Assembly (NCBI RefSeq): GCF_019578655.1
Contig: NC_063258.1
Location: 3,844,001 to 3,908,000, forward strand
Origin: Ricinus communis
Taxonomy: Eukaryota; Streptophyta; Magnoliopsida; Malpighiales; Euphorbiaceae
DNA length: 64,000 bases
Reading direction: 5' to 3'
The position numbers and the translations under genes were made by a program. Shown here in pieces: positions 22,213 through 34,203 of the stretch; position 1 is the stretch's first letter, and each line of letters begins with the position of its first letter. A model generated the notes under the pieces. That model saw only the letters and a program-made list of their open reading frames with translations. It was not told where the DNA came from and searched no databases.

Positions 22213-23527
22213 ACAATCTTTTTGATGTTAACATTCCTTAATCCTGAAGCACTCAAGAGGTACACTGAGAGGATGGACACGATTGACAGACACATGAAGG
22301 AGCATTGGGAAGGTATATATTTATATGAAATGTCTCTTTTATTTATATGGCAATGCCTGAAATTAATCTTGAATCTCATTTCTATGAAGGGAAAGAGGAG
22401 GTGAAAGTACATCCCGCTGCCAGGATATTCACATTTGAGCTGGCCTGTAACCTGTTTGCAAGCATTGATGACCCTGCACAGATATCCAAGCTTGCTGCTT
22501 TGTTCACAGTGTTTAAAGAAGGGCTATTTGACTTCCCAATCAACATGCCTGGCAAAAGGTTTTACAGTTTCATGAAAGCTGCCAGTGCTATTAAAGAAGA
22601 CCTTAAGCTGATTGCTAGAGAAAGAAAAGAAGCGTTAGACAAGAAATTGGTCTCACCCACACAGGATCTCCTTTCGCTTTTGCTTGTGACTGCAGATACA
22701 AGTGGAAGGTTCCTATCTGAGACGGAGATCGTTGATAACATCCTGGCTTTGCTCTTTGCTGGCCACGACACTTCCAGGTCTGCCAGAACTTTACTAATGA
22801 AGTGTCTTGGAGAATTGCCTGAAGTCTATGCAAAAGTCTTAAAAGGTTAGTATTTCTATCCTGCCGTAAGTGTTTCTGACAGCCAAAATATTTGGAGCAT
22901 ACTCAGATTGATTATTACTATTATATCTAATTGTGGTAAAAGAGAGCAAACTGAAATTGCCAAATGCAAAGAACCCGGGCAGATGTTGCAATGGGAGCAT
23001 ATACAGAAGATAAAGTACTCATGGAATGTGGCATCTGAAATCATGCGACTGTCCCCACCTGTAAATGGTGCTTTCAGAGAGGCGCTGGTTGATTTTTTCC
23101 TTTCAGGGTTACACGATCCCAAAAGGATGGAAGGTGTGTATACTCTCCTCTCCCCCTTTTCATTTACAAGTATTTTTAATCTTGAATACTATGTATATAT
23201 ATTGCTTTCCTACAAAATTAGACTTCCTTCTTTGCTTGTATACAGTTGCATTTGAGCACTGCTTCAACCCACCAAGATCCAGAAAGTTTTGATGCTTCAA
23301 GATTTGAAGGAGGAGGGCCTGCTCCTTAATCCTATGTATCCTTCGGAGGGGGGCCAAGAATGTGCTTGGGGCATGAGTTCGCTCGGTTGGAGATACTTGT
23401 TTTCTTGCACAATGTTGTGACAAGATTCAAATGGGATTTACTCATACCTGATGAGAAGTTCAGACAAGAACCAACATTGACACCCACCCAAGAACTCCCT
23501 ATTCGTCTTCATCCGCACCAATCCTGA
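22213..23527 (+). pseudogene. 5'-truncated CYP716-like cytochrome P450 pseudogene
   Basis: CYP716-family P450s oxidise triterpenes such as beta-amyrin at the ER. Exon pieces: about 22213-22312 (FLNPEALKRYTERMDTI), 22390-22845 (FTFELACNLF; I-helix motif AGHDTS), 22945-23133 ([16 protein letters not shown]; the ExxR region), 23246-23527 ([10 protein letters not shown] haem loop; ends [10 protein letters not shown]). Roughly the first 120-150 residues, including the membrane anchor, are missing and the break coincides with the LTR edge. There are two further lesions. A TAA stop lies just before the haem loop, at 23327-23329. One base too many in a T-run (about 23091-23097) shifts frame before GYTIPKGWK. 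The remainder is well conserved, so inactivation looks fairly recent. No functional protein is expected. Confidence 0.85.
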
Positions 23528-23775
23528 TCACTTCAAATTTTTCTTCTTTTTCTTTTTTCTTAATTATATATATATGTTTTCTTAAAGGACCAAATATTTT
23601 CTGCAAATGCGAATGATCATGATGCATTTCTTTGTGTTACATTAATTTTCTGTATTTCTGGAAGTGAATAATGGTGTAATTGAGGAGAGAAAAAATATTA
23701 GTTTTGTTATTGGGGTACAGCTGAAAGGAAAAAAGAAAAATCTAGAATAATTATCAAAATATAGTAAACTTCAGT

Positions 23776-23783
23776 GTAGCGAT
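23776..23783. repeat. Left target-site duplication of the hAT-like element
   Basis: GTAGCGAT, identical to 25215-25222. Confidence 0.8.
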
Positions 23784-25214
23784 TTGGGCTGAGCATGAAT
23801 CTCGGTGATTCCCGTCCAAACCGAATAACTGTACCGAAAAATATCAGAATCGAAATAACTGAAATTTTTTATAACCGAATTGAACTGATCCGAATTTTTT
23901 TTTTCTATTACGGTACGGTATTGGTTCTTTAGTAAAAACCGTACCATAACTGTACCAGAACTGATTCGTCTTGTACTGATCCGGACCAAACCGTAAAACT
24001 AAATTTTTTACATATATTTATTAATTATTATTTATATTATATAAATAATACCTATTAAAAATAACTATAATATTATAAAATACTTTATACTATATAAAAA
24101 ATTATTTTATATTTATCATTTTATATAATTCAAGCAATTATTATCGGAAATAAAAAAATACTACATATTTAAAATAATTATAATATTAAAATATATTTTA
24201 TACTCTATAAAAAAATATAAGTTATATATTAATATATCATATAGTATGCTAATACTAATATACATACATTAACACTAAATTTATAATTTACTATCTACTA
24301 ACTTAACCCTAGTACATTTTCTTATCACATCCTATAAAAGCATACACCTAACAATTTGAACACACAGTCTTCCTCTGCAGAATCCACCACCGCACCTACT
24401 ATTTTGCAATTCAGAAAGACAAAATCCTTAAGGCAAATTTCTGGATAGAAAATCAAAAGGAAGAAGGAAGAAATTCGCTCACGTAGATGTCTTCCTCTTT
24501 AGAACACACCGCTATACCTCTCAATTTTCAATTCAGAAAGACAAAATCCTTAATGCAAATTTCTAAACAAAATCAAAAGGAAGAAGGAAGAAATTGGTTC
24601 GCCTAGACGTCTTCCTCTTTAGCGTCACGCATAATTGGCTCGCAAAAATGCAGAAGCAAGAAGTGGCTCGTGTAGACGTCTTCCTCTTTAGCGCTCTCTC
24701 TTCCCATAACTGTGTCGTCGTTGTTCAGTCTCGGATATTTTTCTTTTCTTTTTTACTTTTTTATTTTTATTTTTGATGGGTAGATTGTTAGCTACAATTG
24801 TAAAAAATATTTTATTTTAATGATTGCCATCTGTAAAATATTTTTATGCTAGCAGTAACATTTATTTTTATGGTTTGTATTTGAACATTGAATGAATTGT
24901 TATGCTTGCAAGTGACTGAATTACAAAACAGGTTGTTAATTCAGATTTTCATACTATTTTCTTTAGGTTAGTAATCATATTTTCTCTATATGTATTTAAT
25001 TAAAGATGAGATTAGAGTTGTATCTTTTAAAATTTTTTAGAATTGAAAATAGCACCGAACCGAACTGTATTTAACTGTAAAAATTGGTACAATACGGTAC
25101 GGATTCTTTTATGTTTGGTACGGTACTAGTACCTTCAATTTTAAAAGAACGAGGTTTGGTATGGTACTAGTGATTTATAGATAACCGAATAGGACCGATC
25201 CGTGCTCAGCCCTA
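23784..25214. mobile_element. Non-autonomous hAT-like DNA transposon, 1431 bp
   Basis: The ends form imperfect terminal inverted repeats: TTGGGCTGAGCATGAATC at the left, and TAGGGCTGAGCACGGATC as the reverse complement of the right end. They are flanked by a perfect 8-bp duplication GTAGCGAT, the hAT signature size. Subterminal regions on both sides are rich in GGTAC/CGGTA motifs (about 23910-23960 and 25085-25170), as for transposase-binding subterminal repeats. No transposase frame is present. The interior holds an AT-rich half (24000-24300) and a tandem block at 24367-24700. It must have been mobilised in trans. Confidence 0.8.
24367..24700. repeat. Internal tandem duplication in the hAT-like element
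   Basis: The phrase GTCTTCCTCT recurs at 24367, 24489, 24609 and 24678, giving steps of 122, 120 and 69 bp. Between the first three, CAATTCAGAAAGACAAAATC and AAAAGGAAGAAGGAAGAAAT are shared. The first three are near-full units and the fourth is shortened. Confidence 0.7.
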
Positions 25215-25222
25215 GTAGCGAT
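25215..25222. repeat. Right target-site duplication of the hAT-like element
   Basis: GTAGCGAT, identical to 23776-23783. Confidence 0.8.
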
Positions 25223-28200
25223 GCTCCACATAGCAATAACTTTTTTATAATCATAAAAAATTTCGGTCACAATTTGGCTAATTATAAATACGAATAAATT
25301 CTATATTGTTATAAGTTATAAATTTTTTAAATTATATTTAAAAAAGTATTCTTCTATTTAGTAATATTTGTATATATATTTCTAAGAAATATATGTTATG
25401 CATTCTTTATTATATTATGATTTTGTCTCATTAATTTTATTTACATAACATAAAAAGATATTAACAGTATCTTATTTCTGGATGATATTTATTTACCTGA
25501 CATGATTAGTTATTAAATTAAGAGAAAGATTTAATATTTAAACTTTTATAGAAAAAATTACACAAAACACGGTAATTTTTTAAAAAGTTTTGTTTTTACT
25601 GTAACTTTTTTTTCTTTTTTACGATGTCAATTTTTTTTTTTTTTATGTCTTTTTAAATTTCTTATTTCTTTCTTACGATTTCTATTCTCTTCATCTATTC
25701 TTTCATTCTTGTGCACTATTTCCTTATTCTAAGCTCCATTTTCTCTACCTTTATAATTTTTTCTTCTTTTTTCTCTATTTTTCGTTCTTTTCATTTATTT
25801 CGGTGCATGAGTGATTTGATTTTTTTGAATATGTTTCTTTATGACGGTTTTCTTTTAGTATATTATGGTTTGCACTCGTTCAATCAAATCTCCAATATCT
25901 AAAAATATTTCCCAGATCTTGAAAAATTTGAAGTTTCCAATTCCAAAAGACATGTGTATTATATATTTATTTTCTAATGAAATCAATAAGATATATATTA
26001 TTTTTATCATGCAAGTATTCTCTCTTTTTATCCTTTCAATATTTAGACAATTTTTTTAACAAGTATATATTTATTTTATTTTCTCTCATGTTATAACATG
26101 TTTTTCTAGCATGTTGTCTTTTGGTTTATTTTTAATTTTTTTTTATAGGACGGATCAACAAAATTTTTCGATTTGTTCTACACCTTTTTTTTTTCTAAAT
26201 TTGATCTTCTTAAATCAACTTGAATCTAGTAATCAGCTTCCAAACTCCTATAAATATATTAATTTCATTAATGTTAGTATGATATCGATCAAAATAAATA
26301 AAATTTTTAAAAAAATAAAGTAAAATTATGAGATTTATAATTTTATTTTAGAGATCTGCAATTTCCTTTCTTTCTGATTTTTTTGAATATAGTTGCCGAT
26401 TTTGGATTCACAATCATTTTCTGTACTAATATTGCATCTATCAACTTGTTTTTTATCTACTTTTATTGAATTTTTTTTATTTCCTCTTTATTTTGAAGAT
26501 TTTTATTATAGAAGAGAAAGCCAATATTTTTAAAATTTCTTTTATGAGTATCAATATTTTTGAAATAAATTTTAAGACACCATACAATTGAAATTAAATA
26601 TACTATTTTCAATATATGTGAAATGTTTTCTAAATTATAATTTTATGGTCATAAATTTTATTTAATCTCAATTGTTTAACTATAAAAACGTTTTATAATA
26701 ACTATAAAAAATGTTTTCTTTCTGAAGGACTCCCTACCAAGTTATGGAAATTGGATACAAACTTGTTTTTTGGTTTGAATGCCAATTAATTCCTATCCGA
26801 TTAATGATTTCTGGCCATGATTAAATGATAATACGATTATTTATATGCAAACTAGACAATGAGAGGAATCTGATATAATAATAATAATAACTACCATTTG
26901 CTTAATTTTTAACATATAGTTGTATATTCATTAAATTTTATAACTTATTTGAATTATTTAGATTACATGAATATCTAAAACATTTTACATAAGTAATTAT
27001 TATATTATATTAATATATTTAAAAATATAAATTTTAAAATAATTACTAAATTTATTGCATACACTATTAAAAAAACACTCGGATTTAATTCTATTTAGAC
27101 AAGTTACTAATTTTAATGATTATGAATAATTTCTTAGAGAATATTTTAAAGATTTATATTTTTAAACACATAAGTACTATTATTTCTAATGATCTAAATA
27201 ACAAAATTAGCTGAACTTAATCATTCACATTAAAATTAACCAATATATATGTATATATTGGTTCAGCATAATATATATTTTTCTTATACTTTTTCTCTTT
27301 TCACTTATTTTTTTATATTTTTTTAAGGGTAAAATGAAAGAATATAAGAGAAAAATCAATAAAAATTCACTTGTATTATCTATTAACAGATATGCGCGGT
27401 CTAAAATAACAAATGTAGAGATTTTTTTCCAAAAAGCTTCGTAAACTATTTTTTTTATAAAATATAAAAATAAATTTAGTTTTTTTATTTTTAATTTAAA
27501 AGTCATTTGCTCTATTTTATTTATAAACAAAAGAAATAATAATTAAATGTTAATTTAATTTAAGAAGAATTATTAATTAGTGTTGTTAGATAAGATATTT
27601 ATAATATTAAATTTGAATAATTAATTTACGGAGAAGTTAAGTGAATGAGTGTATAGTAGAGTATGTTAATATAATTCAATTTTGGTCCCATTAACACCAA
27701 AATGACTAAAGCTAGTCATTTGATAGATTGACACTTAGTATTTATAAATTAATTTTATTTTTTATCCTTTACTAATATGGGAGTTTTGCACTATGCGTGA
27801 AGTACATATTAATTTTGCTATTTAGTTGTCACTTAAATTGTCATTCTTTGTCTAAAACATAAAATGAAATTGGAACCTAGATATATCGTCGTACCAAGCT
27901 ATTGAGATTGAATAGCCATTTAAAAACAAAAATCAAAAAATTAAGAAACTAAACATCCATTCTAATAGAGAGCTGCAAAATTAATAAATTGAGTCAATAT
28001 AGAGTTTACTAATAGAATTTGACTTAATTCCAACCAAAATAAAAAAGACTAAAACTAACCTCTTAATTGATTAAATATTTAATATCATAAATTATTTGAA
28101 TTTCTTCTTCTTCTTTTTAATGACATGAACTGTATAGCACATATTGCTTTAAAGAATCATAAGAACTAATTAATTTAGTCTATGCTTATGAAGACACTAA

Positions 28201-28357
28201 GCCAATAACCACAAAATTAAGTTTATACCATTACTATTTATTTATATTTCAAATATTAACTTAATATAGTTACTACTTTAATTGATCAAATAAATCTAAA
28301 TAAATTAATTATATAAATTATTATCATAATTTAATACTAATCATACTTAAAAATAAT
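25223..28357. other. AT-rich gene-free region
   Basis: Very AT-rich with long T-runs on the plus strand at 25600-25900. Frames of 60-100 codons are low-complexity (F, I, L, K, N) with no family resemblance. No RNA gene or named repeat was recognised. Confidence 0.5.
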
Positions 28358-29946
28358 TTTTTTATAGTGAAGCTATAACAAAAATAAAAAGAATTTATCA
28401 TCTAATCCATATTTTTTTAGATTTTAATTTTATGCATCAATTTTATTTTATTTTATATTTTTAATTGAATAATTTTACTGATTTCTAGTTGATGTTTAGT
28501 TGACGTGTGATTAATTTTATGATTTGTATGGTTGATATTTGGTTGATTTTTATATTTATGAAAAACTGTCTTAAAATTTTTTTTTTGAACTGTTATTTTC
28601 ATATTTAAATTTTGCTTTCTGTAAAAGATTAATTTTATTTAAATTTATATGAAATAAATTTAAAATCTTTTATTTTTAGGTTAAGTTATTTTGGTTAATA
28701 TTTTATTAATTTTAAAATTTATAAGGATTTATCTTCAATTCTGTTACTTTATTTACTATTTACTCGTTGAATAAATTTTAAAATATTATATTTTTTATTG
28801 AAGATTTATGTTTCGGTGTTGAAAAATATTAGAAATTGAGTTTCAATTTCAAATTAATAATTTTCATCCTCTTCTAAAAAAAAATTCCATCTTAAAGTAT
28901 AAAAAATTTTCTATTAATATAAATGAAATGAAAAATAATTCTTTCTCTTTTAATTTTAATAAAAAAGGACAAATATCTTTCAGCAATAACAAGATGCAAC
29001 ATAAGTTAAATATGAATAATTAAGCAATTTTTTATAAAAATAAAAAATATCTATAATATAAAAAAAAAGCGGTGTATGAATAATTAAGTGAATATTTTTC
29101 TTTATAAAAAATAAAAAATCTCTAAAACAAAACGAAAATATATTTATAATATTAAAAAAGAAAGCTTGCAACCTTACAATCATGTTCATTTAAAAAAAAA
29201 AAAGTTCTTCATAAATTGAGAAGTCTATTGTAATATTGTATTTTTTGTAAAATTAATTAGCTTGATATGGGATTTTTGTAAGCGCGTGGTTTTTAGAGGT
29301 ATAAATTCTATTAATTTTGTAAAACTTTTCAATTTATAATTTTTTAAGATTGTTAAAATTAAACTACGCTAGAAAAATCAAATAAAATGAAATGTTTAGA
29401 TAATTCTAGAAAATGATAAAACTATGAATAAGTTGATATTTACGGTCATATTAGCTCAAAAAACGTCCAACACAATCCAAAAACAATTCAATTATATAGT
29501 ATAAAATAAATGGAACATATTTCAAATTTTAACTTAAAGAGAATGAGATTTTTTTAAAAGTGTCGTAGTCATATAGCATAAAATTTTAAATTTATAATAT
29601 TTTTTCAAGAAAGTCATCCATATCAAATAATTAGGCGCTGTAAAATATATGTTTCAAAAAAAAAAATTTAGATTTATATAAGAACATAAATCCTAAAATA
29701 AAAACAAAAGAAATTATTTGTAAATTTAAAAATCCAATAATCATATCTCATTTTTATGATTTTATTTCTATTGGATATAAGAAACATTAAAAAAAATGGC
29801 ACATCACTAATTGACCTTTGAGAAAAAAAAAAAAAAAAAAGCTCATTTTTGCAACAATTTCCACATAAATAGGAAAATTTTGTAAATCTCTTTTTTAGTT
29901 AAGAATGTGATAATTATTGTAAAAAGGAGAATTTATATGATAAAAG
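28358..29946 (+). repeat. 1.6-kb interspersed repeat, copy A
   Basis: Collinear with 54433-56122 in the same orientation. Shared blocks in order: TGAAGCTATAAC.AA.ATAA..A..AATTTAT, TTGATGTTTAGTTGA (28490s; 54590s), CTCGTTGAATAA/CTTGTTAAATAA, a GTGTTGAAAAA.ATTAGAAATTGAGTT block (28815; 55035), AACATATTT.A.ATTTTAACT and GTAAAAAG.AG.ATTT.T. No coding frame or clear terminal structure was found, so the class is unknown. Confidence 0.65.
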
Positions 29947-31523
29947 AAACCCTTTATATTTATCATAGTGCTTACAGGAATTGTAAATGGGCAGCCCATT
30001 ATTTTGGCACTTTGGCAGGTCAGGTCCTTAATCTGATTTTGAAAACCTTGTAGTTATTCCCATGGTTAAATTGTCTATGGTACAGATGTGACCACCCATC
30101 TCTATATTACAATAAAAACAACCAACAGAAGAAAGAAAAATATAACTATATGTACCATGTATGCAACTTTGTTTTCTAGGCATTAAATTTGATAAAAGAA
30201 AAAGGGTCCTCCATGATCTGGATGAACAGTGGGTGGAGCCATTCAATTTATGAGTTTATAAATAAAAGTTGTTATATATATATATATATATATATAGTTC
30301 ATTTATAAATCAAACAGACATATGAGTAATTTATAATTTAGATATGGGATTGTAAATAAATAAATATATTTATATAGAAGTTGAACATATATTATATTAT
30401 GATAAGAAAATAAATAAGTAAAGGTGATAGATGAGGAAAATACTTTAAGAAAAAGGGTTTATTTATTTTCTTTTTCTTTTTTCTCCTTTTTTTCTTTTGG
30501 AAGACATGAAAGGAGGAAGAAAATATATATTTATTTAAATGCAATTTAAAGTTTAATTTCAGTTGAGGTTTGTAATTAAGAATCCACTTCTCAGCCTCCA
30601 CAATGTCAATGTCCTTTTCCAATGCCTTTGTAAAGGGCAGTCAAGTTGCAGTTTTCTTGTTTCTTTTAAAGGAATATATTTAATTACAAAGATTAAAAAT
30701 AAAAAAGTGGTAAATGTAGTTGGCCAACCTTTGCAAGTAAATATATATATTTTTTATTTTTTTAAGTGGATGGAATGGTATTAAATATGTGTTTTTTTAT
30801 TTATTTTCTTTTAAGTGGATGGAAAGTGATACACAGTGGCTCTCTCAGAACTTGAACCCATGACCTAATTAAGAACAAGGGTCTCAACAAAGCTAAGAAA
30901 TTAACCACTTGAATTATGTGTGCACAAAAATTGTTCGCACTAAAAGTCAAGAAAATTGATAGAGATATTAAAAGCAAATAGTGTGCATCAAAAGCCAAAA
31001 ATTTAAATTTTCAAAAGGGTTTTAAATTTTTTGAACTTTGCAAAATTGAATACTGACCATAATTTCTATATCCCATTTTTTTTTTTTAAAAAAAAAGGAA
31101 TAGGGTATGCAAATAAATGGTCCAACTTCCACATTTTAATTTTGTAATTTCTTTTTTTGTCAATTTTGCCAGCTTGTATTATGATACATTTGTTTGATGG
31201 TTAAAAAGTAATAAAATAGGACCACATGCCACCAAATTAGATCTCTACTTGTGGAAGAACTACCCACCTCATGAAATGTCCAAATATCTTCTTTTCTTTT
31301 TTCTTTGGAGTAATTTGATGTGCAAATTAAATAATATACATATTTTTTTATATCCACAAGTGGGTTATGGTTTAATTCACTAACATTTAACATATATTTA
31401 ATTTACTCCACACAAATATAAAATTGTAATTCATATTGTGACTATATAAAGGTATTCATTTGATTTTTTTTTTTTTGTTTGCTTTTTATTTTAATATATA
31501 TATAGAAGAAGAGACATCATTTA
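29947..31523. other. Intergenic region with microsatellite and SINE-like piece
   Basis: Contains a (TA)n run at 30272-30295, a 16-bp direct repeat TTTTAAGTGGATGGAA at 30760-30775 and 30809-30824, and a SINE-like segment at 30825-30945. The part next to 31524 should include the 3' UTR of the START gene. No frame with family resemblance was found. Confidence 0.45.
30825..30945 (-). mobile_element. Possible tRNA-derived SINE fragment
   Basis: On the minus strand an A-box-like AATTCAAGTGGTTAA (about 30903-30917) is followed about 40 bp later by a B-box-like GGTCATGGGTTCAAGTTC (about 30848-30865), the pol III promoter layout of plant SINEs. The 3' side runs into an A-rich stretch on that strand. 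No target duplication was found. Confidence 0.4.
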
Positions 31524-33087
31524 TTATATGTCAGCATCAGTTGGACAATCTTGTGCTAGTTTCCTGAGGTTCTCAATGATCATTACCAGCTTTGTGTTGA
31601 GCCTATTCACAAAACACTTGGGCAGCCATCCAGCAGCAGGATCCAACTGTATAACAATAATAACAAATCAAAAATAAAGAAAAAAAATATTATTTACATA
31701 ATTGGGTCAATTTCCTTTTGCCACTTTTGATTTCAAATATCCCACCTAAATGTTACCGTTTTACATGAAATGACATTACTCTATTCGTACCCACCAACTC
31801 ATCATAATTAATATGTTTGATGAGGTTAAAAAAGTTGCACTGATAATGATGTGTCCTGGTGTACAGCCTAGTCATGCAAGCGTAAAAAAAAATCGAGAAA
31901 TTTTCAGGGTTTATTTTATTGAGCAAGTCCTTTAATGAATAGTAAATCAGAATCATGTAATAACTTTTCAAAGTGAAGAACCAACAGGGTTCTTGTAATT
32001 TTTCTTTTCATAAAAATGGCATTTGAGGTAAATATTCCAAGAGTCAATCTCTCTATTTACACAAAGCTTCTACCAGATGAATTTTTTATAGTGATGCCAA
32101 CGTAAGATTCATTGTCAGAAGAGCTTGTGCAATAAAGGGGAATAGAAAGCTGGAATTTTTACCTGAACAACATAAGTAACCATACAGGAATCATCTTCAA
32201 GCTTTTCCACAACCCAACCTGACTGCAGCAGCAACCCTCTGATGGCATTATTTTGCTTCGGATGCAATCCTGCTGCTATCTCTTTTGGGAGTGAAGCTAC
32301 TGCTACTACCTGTACACATACGTAAAAGTTCCCTGGTTTTTATTTTAAAAAAAGATAAAGACGATGATGGTTATAGAGCAAATTAAGAAACGATCAAGAA
32401 GGCTAAAAGAAAATTGAATACCCACCAAGGTTCCATCTTCCATTGTTTCGCGACGCTCATATACTATGAATTCTCTGTTTCTAAAGAGAGGTTTAGAGTT
32501 CTCTCCGAACCTGAGGCGGATTATGCTCAGATTATCTTCAAGATCTTTTATGTATCTGGCTTCAACAAGATCAGAATCCCATTGCTGATCGACCCACACC
32601 AAACCAAAAAGGGTTTTTAACATGCATGTCAAGAGACCCAAGAATTGAATTTATTATATATATATATATATGTAAATATGGGGAGAAGAATGGAGGATTT
32701 GAATTGAAATTTACCCTTGCAGCATCAATGGCATTAGCAACAGTGATGAATTGTTGAGGAGAGAGTGATCTTAGAAGCCACCTGCTACGAAAGGCATGAA
32801 ACGAACCAGACCTACGTTTTGATATCTCTACACCATTTTCTAGAGTAAGAACCTTCCACCCATCATTTCCATTTCCTAACCTGTTGGAGTCTGAAGCTGA
32901 TAACAGTTCTTGTATGCAGCTTTCACTTGCAAAGTGAACATATCTTCTCAACGAGTCCTCACTGATCGACCTGTTTATGCACAAACAAATACATCAATAT
33001 AACAGTACTCCATGCCAAGATTGATTGATAAAAGAAAGTTTACATAGATACATACCAAGATCGGCTGCTGCCTGTTGGACTGTTCAT
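31524..33087 (-). CDS. START-domain lipid-binding protein
   Basis: Five exons on the minus strand: 33087-33056, 32970-32715, 32584-32426, 32309-32163, 31646-31524, giving 238 aa. Phases agree and all introns are GT-AG. The protein opens MNSPTGSSRSWSISEDSL and is almost entirely one START (StAR-related lipid transfer) domain. Landmarks are GWKVLTLENGVEISKRRSGS, QWDSDLVEARYIKDLEDN, NREFIVYERRETMEDGT, LLLQSGWVVEKLEDDSCMVT, VQLDPAAGWLPKCFVNRL. START folds hold a single lipid or sterol in a hydrophobic cavity. The plant relatives I recall carry extra membrane-spanning sequence beyond START. Here a TAA follows directly (CPTDADI-stop) and no membrane segment is seen, so the product is predicted soluble unless another splice form exists. 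The ligand is unknown. Confidence 0.88.
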
Positions 33088-33480
33088 TTCAAGGTTCAAG
33101 AAAGCTTTTTCTTTTTTCCTTTTCCTACTTCTTCTTCAACAAGAATATGAAAGATAATGTATATATATATATATATATATTAGTAAAGTAAGAGAGAGAG
33201 AGACAGGCGTTAAGGATTGGTTAGAGAAAAAAGGGGTGAGAAGTGTAAAATAATGGGAAGTGGGGGCATTGATGCACATGCAGTGCCAGAAGAAGCTCCA
33301 TGATTAGAACTGCACGTCTCTCCGTGTTAAGAGAGAGAGAGAGAGAGAGAGATGGATTCTTTGTTAACAAAGAAAAGCAGCAAGAACTGGAAGGTAGGGA
33401 AAATAAAGCACATGGAGTGTTGGTGGCTTTTCAAAGAAACACAGCAAAGAGATGAGAGAAACGACTTAAAATTTTAAATC
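33088..33480 (-). promoter_or_regulatory. Upstream region of the START gene with GA and TA runs
   Basis: Contains (TA)n at 33162-33181 and (GA)n at 33331-33352, read as CT-runs on the gene's strand. Pyrimidine-rich tracts like this are common in plant core promoters and 5' UTRs, so the transcription start may lie here. 33481-34203 shows no further feature except what must be the 3' UTR of the next gene. Confidence 0.4.
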
Positions 33481-34203
33481 CATTAACTATAATAACACTA
33501 CTGCGGAATTTGTTTTTAAAACTCAATTGTGTTATCCAAAAACCCTTTGCCTGGTCATGGGTGACACTGACCCTACCAACACAAACTCATGACTTCCCTC
33601 TTATCGCATGCCAATGCCATGCCCAAGCTTAAACTGCCTTACCAAACAACAGATGGGCAAACCTGGCAGCTCGGCTAACGGTCAGTAATCGAGTGTCTGT
33701 CTCTCTTGTACAGATTGTAAATAATAACTCTTGATAATTTCTACCATGGTAAATAATAGTTTAGAGAAATCTTTTGCATATATAGTAGAAATATATTCTT
33801 TGTTCTGCTATTGGGAATTTAAACTACAAGATTTTAGACCTATTTCATTTATCATCACATGCTTGCAAAAGTGATGCCATGGTAAAAGACATAAAAATGA
33901 TTCTAGGTTTCTTTCTGGGAGTGGTCCAAGAAAACAAGATAAAGAAAAGGGGGGTAATTGTCACTTGAATTAATTTATGAAAGCTGACAAAGTTCCATCA
34001 TTATATCTAATATATATAAAAGGGTGTCCTTTTCACATAATGATAATCCCATGGAAGATTGAAGTTATTTTTGCAAGTAAAAATTAAAGAGAAAAAGGAA
34101 CTATAAAAGGAAACTTTAGTTATTAAAGAAATCATTCTCATTACTATCATTATTAGCATCAGCTAATGAAAAGTGACAGTATGAAATTAAGCTCCAAAAG
34201 CAA

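Noticed and set aside
22562..23122. Minus-strand frames across the P450 remnant
   Set aside because: Antisense shadows of recognisable P450 exons.
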